Below are positions 34,738 to 43,860 of a DNA stretch of 64,000 nucleotides, in pieces. How positions within the stretch are numbered: position 1 is the stretch's first letter; each line of letters starts with the position of its first letter. Made by a program: the position numbers and the translations under genes. The notes under the pieces are model-generated. The model worked only from the letters and a program-made list of their open reading frames with translations, was not told the DNA's origin and searched no databases. The stretch is from positions 1 through 64,000 of the forward strand of contig JBASFL010000066.1 in assembly GCA_049653005.1 (NCBI GenBank). The letters are read 5' to 3'. This stretch comes from UBA2334 sp049653005 (GTDB lineage Bacteria; Pseudomonadota; Gammaproteobacteria; Burkholderiales; Burkholderiaceae_C).

Positions 34738-36177
34738 ATGAACACACCATCTTCGCGCCGTGCGCGCGCCATTTCACCCCCGCCATCCACCGTTTCCACG
34801 CAGCCCGACAGCGGCTTTCAATACAGCCGTGGCCATTTTGAAGAGTTGGTGGATGCCGCCCTGACCCATGCCAAAAAACTGGGTGCCACCGATGCCGGTG
34901 CCGAGGCGTCAGAGGGCAGTGGCCTGAGCGTGTCGGTGCGCAAAGGCGAGCTGGAAAACGTGGAGCGCAACCGCGACAAATCGCTGGGCGTGACCGTGTA
35001 CATCGGCACACGCCGGGGGAACGCGTCCACCTCCGACTTTTCGCTGACCGCCATCCAGCAAACGGTGCAAGCGGCTTATGACATTGCCCGTTTCACCGCA
35101 GAAGACCCGGTGGCCGGTTTGCCCGACCCCGATGATGTGGCCACCGAGTGGCCTGAGTTGGATTTGTTCCACCCGTGGGCCATCACGTCCGAAGGCGCGC
35201 TGGAACTGGCGCTGCGTTGCGAAGCGGCCGCGTTTGCCACCAGCAAAAAAATCAGCAACAGCGAAGGCGCGGGCGTGTCGGCACAGCAGTCGCATTTCTT
35301 CACGGCGCACATGCGCGGCGGCGAGCGGGGCAAACCCGGCATTTTCAGCGGCGGTTATGCATCGTCGCGCCACAGCCTGTCGGTGGCGCCCATCGCGGGC
35401 AAGGGCGCCAAGATGCAGCGCGACCACTGGTACAGCTCCATGCGCGACGCGGCCGACCTGGCCAGCCCCGAGGTGGTGGGCCGCTATGCCGCCGAGCGCG
35501 CCCTGGCGCGTTTGAACGGCCGCAAGATCGGCACCACCGAGTGCCCGGTGTTGTTCGAGTCGCCCCTGGCGGCCGGGTTGTTGGGTGGGTTTGTGCAGGC
35601 CATCAGTGGCGGTGCGCTGTACCGCAAAAGCAGTTTCTTGCTCGACAGCCTGGGCAAGCAGGTGTTTCCGCGCCACATCGACATTTTGGAAGACCCCCAT
35701 CTCATCAAAGGCAAAGGCAGCTCACCGTTTGACGACGAAGGCGTGCGCACCCAAAAACGCAAAGTGGTGAGTGCGGGCAAGGTGCAGGGCTACTTCCTGG
35801 GCAGTTATTCGGCCCGCAAGCTGGGCATGAAAACCACCGGCAATGCCGGCGGTTCACACAACCTCACCCTCACCAGCCGCCAGACCCAACCCGGTGACGA
35901 CTTGCCCGAGATGCTGCGCAAACTCGGCACCGGCCTGTTCGTGACCGAACTCATGGGCCAAGGCGTGAACGGCGTGACCGGCGACTACTCGCGTGGCGCG
36001 TCGGGCTACTGGGTGGAGAACGGCGTCATTGCCTACCCGGTGGAAGAAATCACCATCGCGGGCAACCTGAAAGACATGCTCAAAGGCATTGAGGCGGTGG
36101 GGGCCGATGCCTACAACTACGGGGCCAAAACGGTGGGCTCTGTGTTGGTCAACCGCATGAAGCTCGCCGGTAGCTGA
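34738..36177 (+). CDS. pmbA: metalloprotease PmbA (TldE)
   Basis: A 479-residue TldD/TldE-family protein. Conserved regions are LSVSVRKGELENVERNRDKS near the N-terminus, a central domain of about 250 residues, and the C-terminal GDYSRGASGYWVENGVIAYP. TldE partners TldD in a zinc protease that cleaves unstructured peptides such as microcin precursors and CcdA. tldD is not in this window. The ATG at 34738 follows a weak ribosome site. Transcribed divergently from darP. Confidence 0.93.
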   Translation: MNTPSSRRARAISPPPSTVSTQPDSGFQYSRGHFEELVDAALTHAKKLGATDAGAEASEGSGLSVSVRKGELENVERNRDKSLGVTVYIGTRRGNASTSDFSLTAIQQTVQAAYDIARFTAEDPVAGLPDPDDVATEWPELDLFHPWAITSEGALELALRCEAAAFATSKKISNSEGAGVSAQQSHFFTAHMRGGERGKPGIFSGGYASSRHSLSVAPIAGKGAKMQRDHWYSSMRDAADLASPEVVGRYAAERALARLNGRKIGTTECPVLFESPLAAGLLGGFVQAISGGALYRKSSFLLDSLGKQVFPRHIDILEDPHLIKGKGSSPFDDEGVRTQKRKVVSAGKVQGYFLGSYSARKLGMKTTGNAGGSHNLTLTSRQTQPGDDLPEMLRKLGTGLFVTELMGQGVNGVTGDYSRGASGYWVENGVIAYPVEEITIAGNLKDMLKGIEAVGADAYNYGAKTVGSVLVNRMKLAGS

Positions 36178-36192
36178 ACGCCCGCGGGCCCC

Positions 36193-37089
36193 ATGGCATG
36201 GACGTATGAAGCCATGGCCTTGGGGGCCGCCGCGTGTTGGGCGGTGGCCAGCCTGAGCGCTGCACCGGCATCGGCCCACCTGGGGGCCGTGGCCTTCACC
36301 CGTTGGCGCATGCTGTTTGCCAGCGTGCTGCTGGTGTCTTTGGCCACCTGGCGAGACGGTTGGGGCACCTTGCCCACCAGCGGGTTGGGCGTGTTGGCGC
36401 TGTCCGGGTTCATCGGCATTTTTCTGGGTGACAGCGCGCTGTTTGCCTGCATGAACCGGCTGGGCCCCCACCGTGCTGGCGTGCTGTTTGCCACCCACGC
36501 CCTTTTTTCTGCGGTACTGGCCTGGTGGTGGCTGGGCGACAGCCTGTCGGGGCGGGTGTTGTGGGGCACGGTGCTGATGGTCACCGGGGTGATGCTGGCC
36601 ATTGCCTTGGGCAAGCGGCGTGGTGAAACCCACCACTGGGAGCAGGTGCACGGGCGCTGGTGGGTGGGTGTTGCCTTGGGGCTGACCGCCGCACTGGGCC
36701 AGTCGGTGGCCACTTTGATGCTCAAACCGCTGATGGCAACGGGCGTGGACCCGGTGGCCGCATCGGCGGTGCGCATGTTGGCCGCACTGTCGGCCCATGC
36801 GGTGTTGCGTGCCAGCGGGGCGGGGGTGTCAAGGGCGCAAAACCCCCTCACGGCGGGGGTGCTGTGGCGCACCGCGTGGAATGCGTCTTTGGCCATGGGC
36901 CTGGGCATGACCCTGATTTTGTGGGCCTTGCAGGGCGGCAGCGCATCACTGGTGGCCGTGTGGTCGTCGGTCACACCGGTGTTGCTGTTGCCCTTGCTGT
37001 GGCTCATTTACCGACGCCAGCCGCCGCTGGGGGCTTGGGTCGGGGCCGGGCTCACTGTGGTGGGTGGCGCGGCCATTTTGTTGCGCTGA
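36193..37089 (+). CDS. DMT-superfamily (EamA) transporter
   Basis: A 298-residue protein with about ten hydrophobic helices in two halves of the EamA type (first half to about residue 140, second from GRWWVGVALGLTAALGQSVA). The family moves metabolites or drugs; the substrate cannot be read. It starts 15 bases after pmbA and converges on yqeY. Confidence 0.8.
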   Translation: MAWTYEAMALGAAACWAVASLSAAPASAHLGAVAFTRWRMLFASVLLVSLATWRDGWGTLPTSGLGVLALSGFIGIFLGDSALFACMNRLGPHRAGVLFATHALFSAVLAWWWLGDSLSGRVLWGTVLMVTGVMLAIALGKRRGETHHWEQVHGRWWVGVALGLTAALGQSVATLMLKPLMATGVDPVAASAVRMLAALSAHAVLRASGAGVSRAQNPLTAGVLWRTAWNASLAMGLGMTLILWALQGGSASLVAVWSSVTPVLLLPLLWLIYRRQPPLGAWVGAGLTVVGGAAILLR

Positions 37090-37092
37090 AAA

Positions 37093-37554
37093 TCAGCCCG
37101 CCAGCGCGGCCTTGATGGCGGCAGACACTTGGCCCATGTCGGCCTTGCCTGCAAACTGGGCCTTGGCGGCACCCATCACTTTGCCCATGTCGGCGCCGGT
37201 CACGGCGCGGCCGAGTTCGGCGGCCAGGCCTTGCACCAAGGTGGCCACGCCTGCCTGGATGTCTTCGGCGCTCAGGCGGGCGGGCAGGTAGGCCTGCAGC
37301 ACGGCCATTTCGGCGGTTTCTTTGTCGGCCAAGTCTTTACGGTCGGCCTTGGTGAAGGCTTCGATGCTGTCTTTGCGCTGCTTGATGAGTTTGTCCACGA
37401 TGGCCACCACCATGGCGTCGTCCAGCTCCACGCGCTCGTCCACTTCTTTTTGCTTCATGGCGGCGGTCAGCAGGCGGATGGTGCCCAGGCGCTCGGCGTC
37501 TTTGGCGCGCATGGCGGCCTTCATGTCTTCGGTGATTTGGGCTTTGAGGCTCAT
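37093..37554 (-). CDS. yqeY: GatB/YqeY domain protein
   Basis: A 153-residue stand-alone YqeY protein, like the tRNA-binding tail domain of GatB. The start MSLKAQITEDMKAAMRAKD and the C-terminal GKVMGAAKAQFAGKADMGQV are typical. Its exact role is unsettled. It follows rpsU, a common pairing in proteobacteria, but a terminator lies between them. Confidence 0.88.
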   Translation of the reverse strand: MSLKAQITEDMKAAMRAKDAERLGTIRLLTAAMKQKEVDERVELDDAMVVAIVDKLIKQRKDSIEAFTKADRKDLADKETAEMAVLQAYLPARLSAEDIQAGVATLVQGLAAELGRAVTGADMGKVMGAAKAQFAGKADMGQVSAAIKAALAG

Positions 37555-37573
37555 GAAAAACTCCGTTGGGGAA

Positions 37574-37609
37574 TGAAAAAAGCCCGCTTGAGCGTCCTCG
37601 GGCGGGCTT
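37574..37609 (-). terminator. rho-independent terminator between rpsU and yqeY
   Basis: On the minus strand AAGCCCGC and GCGGGCTT form an 8-bp stem with a 14-base loop, followed by a T-run. It lies after rpsU and before yqeY, so yqeY may depend on read-through. Confidence 0.8.
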
Positions 37610-37675
37610 GTGGGTTTGGCCTGGGCCAAACCAGCGGGGGCGTGTGCGGCAAACCGCAGCCCCAGCGGGGAATGC

Positions 37676-37888
37676 TTAGAACAGCTTCTTGGGCAGTTGC
37701 ATGCTGCGCACGCGCTTGTAGTGGCGCTTGACGGCGGCTGCCTTCTTGCGCTTGCGCTCAGCGGTGGGCTTTTCGTAGAACTCGCGGGCGCGCAGGTCGG
37801 TCAGCAAGCCGAGTTTTTCGATGGTGCGCTTGAAGCGGCGCAGTGCGACTTCAAAGGGTTCGTTGTCTTTAACGCGTACGGTTGTCAT
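37676..37888 (-). CDS. rpsU: 30S ribosomal protein S21
   Basis: A 70-residue basic protein with the S21 sequence (MTTVRVKDNEPFEVALRRFK and the Lys/Arg-rich C-terminus). S21 helps the 30S subunit bind mRNA at initiation. The start has no good Shine-Dalgarno sequence. Confidence 0.97.
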   Translation of the reverse strand: MTTVRVKDNEPFEVALRRFKRTIEKLGLLTDLRAREFYEKPTAERKRKKAAAVKRHYKRVRSMQLPKKLF

Positions 37889-37965
37889 CAGTTAACAATT
37901 TCCATGGATGCGCTGAATTGCAAGTGTGTGGAAGATCGGGCCTCACACCCAAGGGTCAGCAGGTT

Positions 37966-38022
37966 CCCCGTCTATTCGTTGATCAGGCAGACGGGGTATT
38001 GCCAGCAAAGCCAAGGATTATA
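37966..38022 (-). promoter_or_regulatory. rpsU upstream region: TATAAT box and leader hairpin
   Basis: On the minus strand a perfect TATAAT lies at 38022-38017, with no good -35 at 17 bases. Downstream of it an 8-bp inverted repeat CCCCGTCT/AGACGGGG (37966-37973 and 37989-37996) could fold in the 5' leader. There is no T-run after it. Confidence 0.4.
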
Positions 38023-38056
38023 GCTTTGGACATTTGCCGGTCGGGCGGGTGTGTGG

Positions 38057-39112
38057 TCAATGCGCCACGCCCCAGCCGCTGGCCAGCCACTGCGTGAGGG
38101 CCGCAGCGGTTTGTGGGCGGCACAGCGGGGCGGCCTGGCCTGCCCACAGGGGCGAAAAATCGGCGTAGTCTTGCGCTTCGGCGGCGGCCCTCAGCGGTGC
38201 CACGGCGGCGGCGGCCAAAGGGAAGGCCGGTGCGGCCGGGTGCAGGGGGCCCAGTTCGCGCATCAGCCGGTTGACGATGCCCCGCGCCGGGCGCCCGGTG
38301 AACAGGTGGGTGAGCGTTGTGTGGTGGGCCTGGTCGCTTTGCAGCGCAGCGCGGTGCACGGCAGATGTGCTGGCTTCCGGGCACAGCAGGTAGGCCGTGC
38401 CCACCTGCACGGCGCTGGCACCCAGTGCGCGGGCCGCGGCCACCGCAGCGGGGGTGGCGATGCCGCCAGCGGCGATGACGGGCACCTGCAAGGCAGCCAC
38501 CAGTTGGGGCACCAGGGCCAGGGTGCCCGCTTGGCGGGTGAGGTCGTTGCTCAAAAAATGCCCCCGGTGGCCACCGGCTTCCAGCCCTTGGGCGATCACG
38601 GCGTTCACCCCTTGCGCTTGCAGCCACAGCCCTTCTTCCACGGTGGTGGCGCTGCACAGCACCTGGGCGCCCCAGGCCTTGACCCGTGCCAGCAAGTCGG
38701 CATTGGGCAGGCCGAAGTGAAAACTCACCACCGCAGGGCGGTGGCGGGCCAAGACATCGGCGGTGTCGGCGTTGAACGGCACCCGGCCTGGGCCACTGGC
38801 CAGGGTGGCCGGGTCGATGCCGAATTCGCGGTGGAAGGGGGCCAACGCTTGCAGCCACTGGGCCTGTGCCGTGGCATCGGGCTGGGGTGGCGTGTGGCAG
38901 AAAAAATTGACGTTCACCGGGGCTGGGGTGGCCTGCTGGAAGGCGCTCAGCTCGCGGTCCAGGGCTTCGGGGCTGAGCATGGCCCCGGGAATGGCACCCA
39001 GGCCGCCGGCCTGGGCCACGGCCACGGCCAGCCGGTGGTCTTGCGAGCCCGCCATCGGGGCTTGCAGCACGGGCAGGCGCATGCCCAACAACTTTGTCAA
39101 TTCGGTGGGCAT
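38057..39112 (-). CDS. nitronate monooxygenase family flavoprotein
   Basis: A 351-residue FMN-binding TIM-barrel protein of the nitronate monooxygenase/2-nitropropane dioxygenase family. Family landmarks are LPVLQAPMAGSQDHRLAVAV, NFFCHTPP, VIAQGLEAGGHRG and VPVIAAGGIATPAAV. Such enzymes oxidise nitronates; FabK-type enoyl reductases are the main alternative. It lies 12 bases after the HI0933-like gene, suggesting a two-gene unit. Confidence 0.85.
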   Translation of the reverse strand: MPTELTKLLGMRLPVLQAPMAGSQDHRLAVAVAQAGGLGAIPGAMLSPEALDRELSAFQQATPAPVNVNFFCHTPPQPDATAQAQWLQALAPFHREFGIDPATLASGPGRVPFNADTADVLARHRPAVVSFHFGLPNADLLARVKAWGAQVLCSATTVEEGLWLQAQGVNAVIAQGLEAGGHRGHFLSNDLTRQAGTLALVPQLVAALQVPVIAAGGIATPAAVAAARALGASAVQVGTAYLLCPEASTSAVHRAALQSDQAHHTTLTHLFTGRPARGIVNRLMRELGPLHPAAPAFPLAAAAVAPLRAAAEAQDYADFSPLWAGQAAPLCRPQTAAALTQWLASGWGVAH

Positions 39113-39124
39113 TGCGGCGCTCCT

Positions 39125-40402
39125 TCAGGCGGTTTCTTTTTTGGCAGCCAGGGCTTGTGCACAGGCGTGGGCGCTGGCCCAGGCCCACTGGAAGTTGTAG
39201 CCGCCCAGCCAGCCGGTCACGTCCACCACTTCGCCGATGAAATAAAGGCCGGGTTGCTTTTGGCTTTCCATGCTTTGTTGGGACAGTTCGCGGGTGTCCA
39301 CCCCACCGGCGGTGACTTCGGCTTTGCGGTAGCCCTCGGTGCCGTTGGGGGTGATGCGCCACTGTTGCAGGCTGTCGGCCAGCTGGGCCAGGGCTTTGTC
39401 GGGCACGTCGCACGCGGGGCGCGCCAGGGCGGCGGTGTCCAGCCCCGGCACCGCGCCGGTGCACCACGCGTCGGCCAGCCGGGCGGGCAGCAGGCGGCCC
39501 AACTCGTTGGCCAGCAATTTGCGCGACTGGCGTTTGGCTTCGCCCAGGCGGGTGGCCAGCGGCTGGCCGGGTGCCAGGTTCAGGGTGAGGGGCTGGCCGG
39601 GTTGCCAGTAGCTGGAAATTTGCAGCACACCGGGCCCCGACAGGCCCCGGTGGGTGAACAGCAGGTCTTCCAAAAACTCGGTTTTCTGCTTTTTTTCGCC
39701 CACGGCCAGCGTGGCTTCCAGCGACAGGCCGGCCAGTGCCACCAAGGGCTGCCACTGGGCTTCGTCAAACGTGAGGGGCACCAAGGCGGGGCGTGTGGGC
39801 ACCAGCGCCAGGCCAAATTGTTTGGCCAAGCGGAACCCGAAGTCGGTGGCCCCGATTTTGGGAATGGACAAACCGCCCGTCGCCACCACCAGTGCAGGCG
39901 TGGACACGCGGCCTTGGGAAGTCTCCAATTCATAGCTGGAAACGCCCAACTGTAAAGCGCTGGAGGCACAAAAGACCACATTTTTCACGGTGCAAGGCTG
40001 CCAGCGGGTGACGCGCCCACCCGCCGCGCCCGCGTCGCATTCGCGCAGCAGCATGGCGATGAGGTCTTCGGCCGAGCGGTCGCAAAACAGCTGGCCTTTG
40101 TGCTTCTCGTGGAACGGGATGCCGTGTCGCTGCACGAGCGCAACGAAGTCTTGTGGGGTGTAGCGCGACAGGGCCGAGCGGCAAAAGTGCGGGTTGTCGC
40201 TGATGAAGTGGCGCTGGGGGGCGCGCACGTCCAGGTCGCGGTTGGTGAAGTTGCTGCGCCCGCCGCCGGAGATGCGGATTTTTTCGGCCACTTTTTCGCT
40301 GTGGTCGATCAGCAGCACGTTCAGGCCCCGCTGGGCGGCCACCCCGGCACAAAACAGACCGGCCGCGCCGGCACCGACGATGACGGCATCGAAATGTTGC
40401 AT
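39125..40402 (-). CDS. NAD(P)/FAD-dependent oxidoreductase, HI0933/BaiN-like
   Basis: A 425-residue flavoprotein of the HI0933 family. The N-terminal dinucleotide-binding motif is VGAGAAGLFCAGVAAQRG, followed by ISGGGRSNFTNRD, a family hallmark; the C-terminus has GEVVDVTGWLGGYNFQWAWA. Function in the cell is not established. Around residues 143-157 a repeat copy is translated in frame, in antisense orientation to the repeat core, as CASSALQLGVSSYEL. Confidence 0.87.
   Translation of the reverse strand: MQHFDAVIVGAGAAGLFCAGVAAQRGLNVLLIDHSEKVAEKIRISGGGRSNFTNRDLDVRAPQRHFISDNPHFCRSALSRYTPQDFVALVQRHGIPFHEKHKGQLFCDRSAEDLIAMLLRECDAGAAGGRVTRWQPCTVKNVVFCASSALQLGVSSYELETSQGRVSTPALVVATGGLSIPKIGATDFGFRLAKQFGLALVPTRPALVPLTFDEAQWQPLVALAGLSLEATLAVGEKKQKTEFLEDLLFTHRGLSGPGVLQISSYWQPGQPLTLNLAPGQPLATRLGEAKRQSRKLLANELGRLLPARLADAWCTGAVPGLDTAALARPACDVPDKALAQLADSLQQWRITPNGTEGYRKAEVTAGGVDTRELSQQSMESQKQPGLYFIGEVVDVTGWLGGYNFQWAWASAHACAQALAAKKETA
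39932..39974 (+). repeat. dispersed repeat, copy 5 (inside HI0933-like gene)
   Basis: ATAGCT, 16 bases, AAAGCGCTGGAGGCACAAAA. In frame in the flavoprotein gene, which is read on the other strand. Confidence 0.8.
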
Positions 40403-40451
40403 GCGCGGCAGTGTATGCGCGCCGGGGCGACGGGGCTGTGGGGCGTGGGGG

Positions 40452-41105
40452 TCAGGCCGCCAGCGCGGTGCGGTGGGTCAACTCCAGCGCTTTTTTGGAC
40501 TGACGGTCTATTTCCTGGGTGATGCCGGCCAACACGTTGGCCACCACGGCAAACCCCCGGCCTTGTTCGCCAGCCCGGGCCGCGATCACCTGCGCGTTGA
40601 ACGTGACCACCTTGGCCTCGCGTGCAACGGACTGGATGTCGGTGACGATGCCCGCCAGCTCTTTCATGAGTTGGTCTTCTTTTTGGCGGGCAATTTGGTC
40701 GAAGGCGGTGGTGGCCGTGTTCAGCGCGGCCAGCACGGTGTCGGTGTTGGCCACCAGTTCGTTCACGGCGTGTGCGAGTGCGGGGCTTTGGCGCTGCGCG
40801 TGCCCCAACGCCGCGCGCATGTGGTGCATGAACCGCTCAATGACGGGGCCCACGCCCTGCGGGCCTTGGTAGGCCTGTCGCACAAGTGCCGCTGGGACCG
40901 GGTCCAACTGGTTGATGGTTTGCATCAACTGCTGGTGGCTGTCGCAAAACAGTTGGAACGATTGTTGGGCCGCTTCCAACATGGACTCACGCCCTTCTGC
41001 GGCCAGCAGGGTTTGCAAAATCATGCGCTGCGACAACATGCGTTGGCGTGCGGCCAAATTGACCAAGGACAGCTGGGCAGAGGGGGCGGCGGTGGCGGGT
41101 GGCAT
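40452..41105 (-). CDS. soluble mini-chemoreceptor: P-box (PilJ/NarX-type) module plus MCP tip
   Basis: A 217-residue protein with no membrane helix. The N-terminal module begins LVNLAARQRMLSQRM (residues 14-28), a NarX/PilJ-type P-box. The C-terminal 60 residues look like only the tip of a methyl-accepting chemotaxis domain (VTFNAQVIAARAGEQGRGFA, then VVANVLAGI). The ATG at 41105 follows AGGAG at eight bases. A cytoplasmic receptor feeding CheA is possible but the signalling helices are very short. Divergent from a sensor kinase. Confidence 0.75.
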   Translation of the reverse strand: MPPATAAPSAQLSLVNLAARQRMLSQRMILQTLLAAEGRESMLEAAQQSFQLFCDSHQQLMQTINQLDPVPAALVRQAYQGPQGVGPVIERFMHHMRAALGHAQRQSPALAHAVNELVANTDTVLAALNTATTAFDQIARQKEDQLMKELAGIVTDIQSVAREAKVVTFNAQVIAARAGEQGRGFAVVANVLAGITQEIDRQSKKALELTHRTALAA

Positions 41106-41274
41106 GGATGGGCTCCTGTGGGCGTAAACCCTTAAGCAAGCACCGGGCCACGGCGCTCGGCTTTTCGCCAGAGGCCGCTTGGCCTGCACTACCATGTGAC
41201 GTGTCAACGGTGGGTGACCCCGCCCACCCACTGGGCTGCGCCCCACGGCCCCCACAAAAAAACAGGACAACCCC

Positions 41275-43860
41275 ATGAAGCTGGCAGATGGTTTGGACAA
41301 AGTGCCCTTTGGTATCCGCACCAAATTGATTGCGCTGTTTGTGCTCATCAAGGTGTTGCCCCTGATCTTGCTGGCCTTGCTGGCGTGGGAGGGCGTCAGC
41401 CACCTGGGCGGGGGGCTGGCCGATGAGACCGACAACATCGCGGTCGAGGTGAAGGCCACCGTGGCCGAAATGGGCAAGACGTTTTCCAAAGAATCGGTCA
41501 AGGCGCTGGACGACCGTGCCCGCGAGGAATTGGAGCGCCTGACCACCGACACCGCCCGCGCCGTGGCCGATTTCCTTTACGCCCGTGACCGTGACGTGTT
41601 GCTGGCGGCCTCTTTGGTGCCTGAAAAGGCGCAATACCAGGCGTTTGTGGCCAACCGCACCCGCCCGGTGGTGGAGCAGGGGGAATGGGTGTTGGCCCCC
41701 GATGGCAAAGGCTGGGAGCCCAAACAGGCCCCCGACACAACGGCGAAGCTGGCCACCCCCAGCAACGCTGAAAACCGCCAGGACTTTCACTCGCGCCCCC
41801 CCGAAACCGTGGTGCGCAAGCTGCAAGCCCCGCTCTACCACGAGATGACGTTTGTGGGGCTGGACGGCAAAGAGCGCGTGAAGGTGTCGCTGACCGATGT
41901 GTTGCCCAAAGACCTGCGCGACGTGTCGCGCCAGGAAAACACCTGGAGCAAGGCCGAAACCTATTTCGAAGCCCTGAAGAAAATGAAACCCGGCGAGGTG
42001 TACGTGTCCGACGTGATCGGGCCCTACACACCTTCGCGGGTCATTGGGCCGGTCACGCCCGCCAAGGCCGAATCGCTGGGCATTCCGTTTGAGCCCCAGA
42101 AAGAGGCCTACGCCGGGCGTGAAAACCCTAACGGCCAGCGCTTTCAGGGCATTGTGCGGTGGGCCACCCCAGTGGTGAAAAACGGCGCGGTGACGGGCTA
42201 CGTGACGCTGGCGCTGGACCACACCCACATCCGCAGTTTCACCGACCACCTCATGCCCACACCGGCGCGGTACACGGCCATCTCCGATGCCACCAACGGC
42301 AACTACGCTTTCATGTGGGACTACCTGGACCGCAGCATTGCCCACCCCCGCCACCACTCCATCGTGGGTTTTGACCCCCAGACCGGTCAACACGCCACCC
42401 CTTGGCTGGAGGCCAGCATCCATGAGGGGTGGCAACAAAGCGGCAAACCCCTGGGTGAGTACCTGGCGGGTGTCAAGACCTTTGATGGCCAAACCCGCGA
42501 GAAAAAGCCCGCTGGTGCCCTGACCAAAGCCGGTTCATTGGGCCTGGACTGCCGCTACCTGAACTTTGCCCCCCAATGCCAAGGCTGGCACGACCTGACC
42601 GAGCACGGCGGTTCGGGCTCGTTCCTGATTTTGTGGACCGGGGTGTGGAAGCTCACCACGGCCGCCGCCATTCCCTATTTCACAGGCCATTACGCCCAAA
42701 CCCCACGGGGCTTTGGCTACGTGACCATCGGCGCGAACGTGGACGATTTCCACGCCCCCGCGCTGGCCACGTCCAAACTGATGGACGCGAAAGTGGCCGA
42801 ATTTGGCGAACGCGTGAAAACCCAGCAAGCCGGGCTGCGCACCCTGATTTCCGACTCCATGAACCGCACCGCCGCCAGCCTGACGGTGTCCACCCTGGTG
42901 ATGTTGGCCTTTGTGGTGGTGGTGGCCATTTGGCTGGCCTCGTTGCTCACCCGCCGTGTGACCGATTTGGTGGCCGGGTTGTCGCGCATCGAAGCCGGTG
43001 ACCTGGGTTTTCGCTTCAAATCCAGCTCAAAAGACGAGTTGGGCAACCTGAGCGACTCGCTCAACAAAATGGCCGACAGCGTGCAGGCGTCGTTCAAACA
43101 AAACGACGAAGCCCGCCGCCAGGCCGAAGACAACAGCCGCATGAAAAGCGACTTTGTGGCCAACGTGTCGCACGAGCTGCGCACGCCGTTGAACGGCATT
43201 CTGGGCTTTTCAGAGCTGATCCGCGAAGAAGCCCCCAACGAAGAGCTGCGCGAATACGCCGACACCATCCACCAAAGCGGCAACCATTTGCTGTCGGTGG
43301 TGAACGACATGCTGGACATCGCCAAAATCGAGTCGGGCCACATGACCCTGGAGCCCCGTGCGTTTGCCCTGCGCCCCGTGCTGGACGAGTTGGCCCTGTT
43401 GCACGGCGCGGCCGCACAGCAAAAGGGCTTGGTGCTCAACACCCTGTTTGCAGACGACTTGCCCGATGAGTTCCACACCGACCCCACGCGGCTGCGCCAG
43501 GTCATCAACAACCTGCTGAGCAACGCGGTGAAGTTCACCGACCAGGGGGAAATCAGCTTCAGTGCGCGCCCGCAGGGGCGGCACCTGGTGGTGGGGGTGC
43601 GTGACAGCGGCCCCGGCATTGCGCTGGAGGCCCAGCCGCTGGTGTTCGAGCGGTTCCGCCAGGCCACCGCTTTCATGACCCGCGAACACACCGGCACCGG
43701 TCTGGGGCTGGCGCTGGTGCGCGAGTTTGTGCGTTTGATGGGCGGCGAAGTCCGGCTGGAGTCGGTGCCAGGCCAAGGGGCCTACTTCGAATTCTGGGTG
43801 CCCCACGGGGGCCAACCGACCGTCAGTCTGGCAGCGCCTGAAGAAGGTCTTGAGCGCTGA
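41275..43860 (+). CDS. membrane sensor histidine kinase with large periplasmic domain and HAMP
   Basis: An 861-residue kinase. TM1 is about residues 18-40, then a periplasmic sensor of roughly 490 residues, TM2 about 535-557, HAMP (TDLVAGLSRIEAGDLGFRF), a short coiled coil, HisKA with His633 (NVSHELRTPLNGILGF) and HATPase (NNLLSNAVKF, GTGLGLALVREFVRLMGG). The sensor is probably of the Cache type but its ligand is unknown. The gene overlaps the convergent response-regulator gene by 38 bases. Regulator and hybrid kinase next to it suggest one signalling locus. Confidence 0.88.
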   Translation: MKLADGLDKVPFGIRTKLIALFVLIKVLPLILLALLAWEGVSHLGGGLADETDNIAVEVKATVAEMGKTFSKESVKALDDRAREELERLTTDTARAVADFLYARDRDVLLAASLVPEKAQYQAFVANRTRPVVEQGEWVLAPDGKGWEPKQAPDTTAKLATPSNAENRQDFHSRPPETVVRKLQAPLYHEMTFVGLDGKERVKVSLTDVLPKDLRDVSRQENTWSKAETYFEALKKMKPGEVYVSDVIGPYTPSRVIGPVTPAKAESLGIPFEPQKEAYAGRENPNGQRFQGIVRWATPVVKNGAVTGYVTLALDHTHIRSFTDHLMPTPARYTAISDATNGNYAFMWDYLDRSIAHPRHHSIVGFDPQTGQHATPWLEASIHEGWQQSGKPLGEYLAGVKTFDGQTREKKPAGALTKAGSLGLDCRYLNFAPQCQGWHDLTEHGGSGSFLILWTGVWKLTTAAAIPYFTGHYAQTPRGFGYVTIGANVDDFHAPALATSKLMDAKVAEFGERVKTQQAGLRTLISDSMNRTAASLTVSTLVMLAFVVVVAIWLASLLTRRVTDLVAGLSRIEAGDLGFRFKSSSKDELGNLSDSLNKMADSVQASFKQNDEARRQAEDNSRMKSDFVANVSHELRTPLNGILGFSELIREEAPNEELREYADTIHQSGNHLLSVVNDMLDIAKIESGHMTLEPRAFALRPVLDELALLHGAAAQQKGLVLNTLFADDLPDEFHTDPTRLRQVINNLLSNAVKFTDQGEISFSARPQGRHLVVGVRDSGPGIALEAQPLVFERFRQATAFMTREHTGTGLGLALVREFVRLMGGEVRLESVPGQGAYFEFWVPHGGQPTVSLAAPEEGLER

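Noticed and set aside
34728..34760. Possible repeat copy starting ATAGCT before pmbA
   Set aside because: Only the six-base left part matches; the right part is pmbA coding sequence without the motif.
38020..38055. Possible tenth repeat copy starting ATAGCT at 38020
   Set aside because: After 16 bases it has CGGGCG instead of [AC]AAGCG and no conserved tail.
41106..41274. Search for operators between the mini-chemoreceptor and sensor kinase genes
   Set aside because: Only a GC-rich inverted repeat (GTGGG/CCCAC) was seen, common in this DNA; no promoter could be called.
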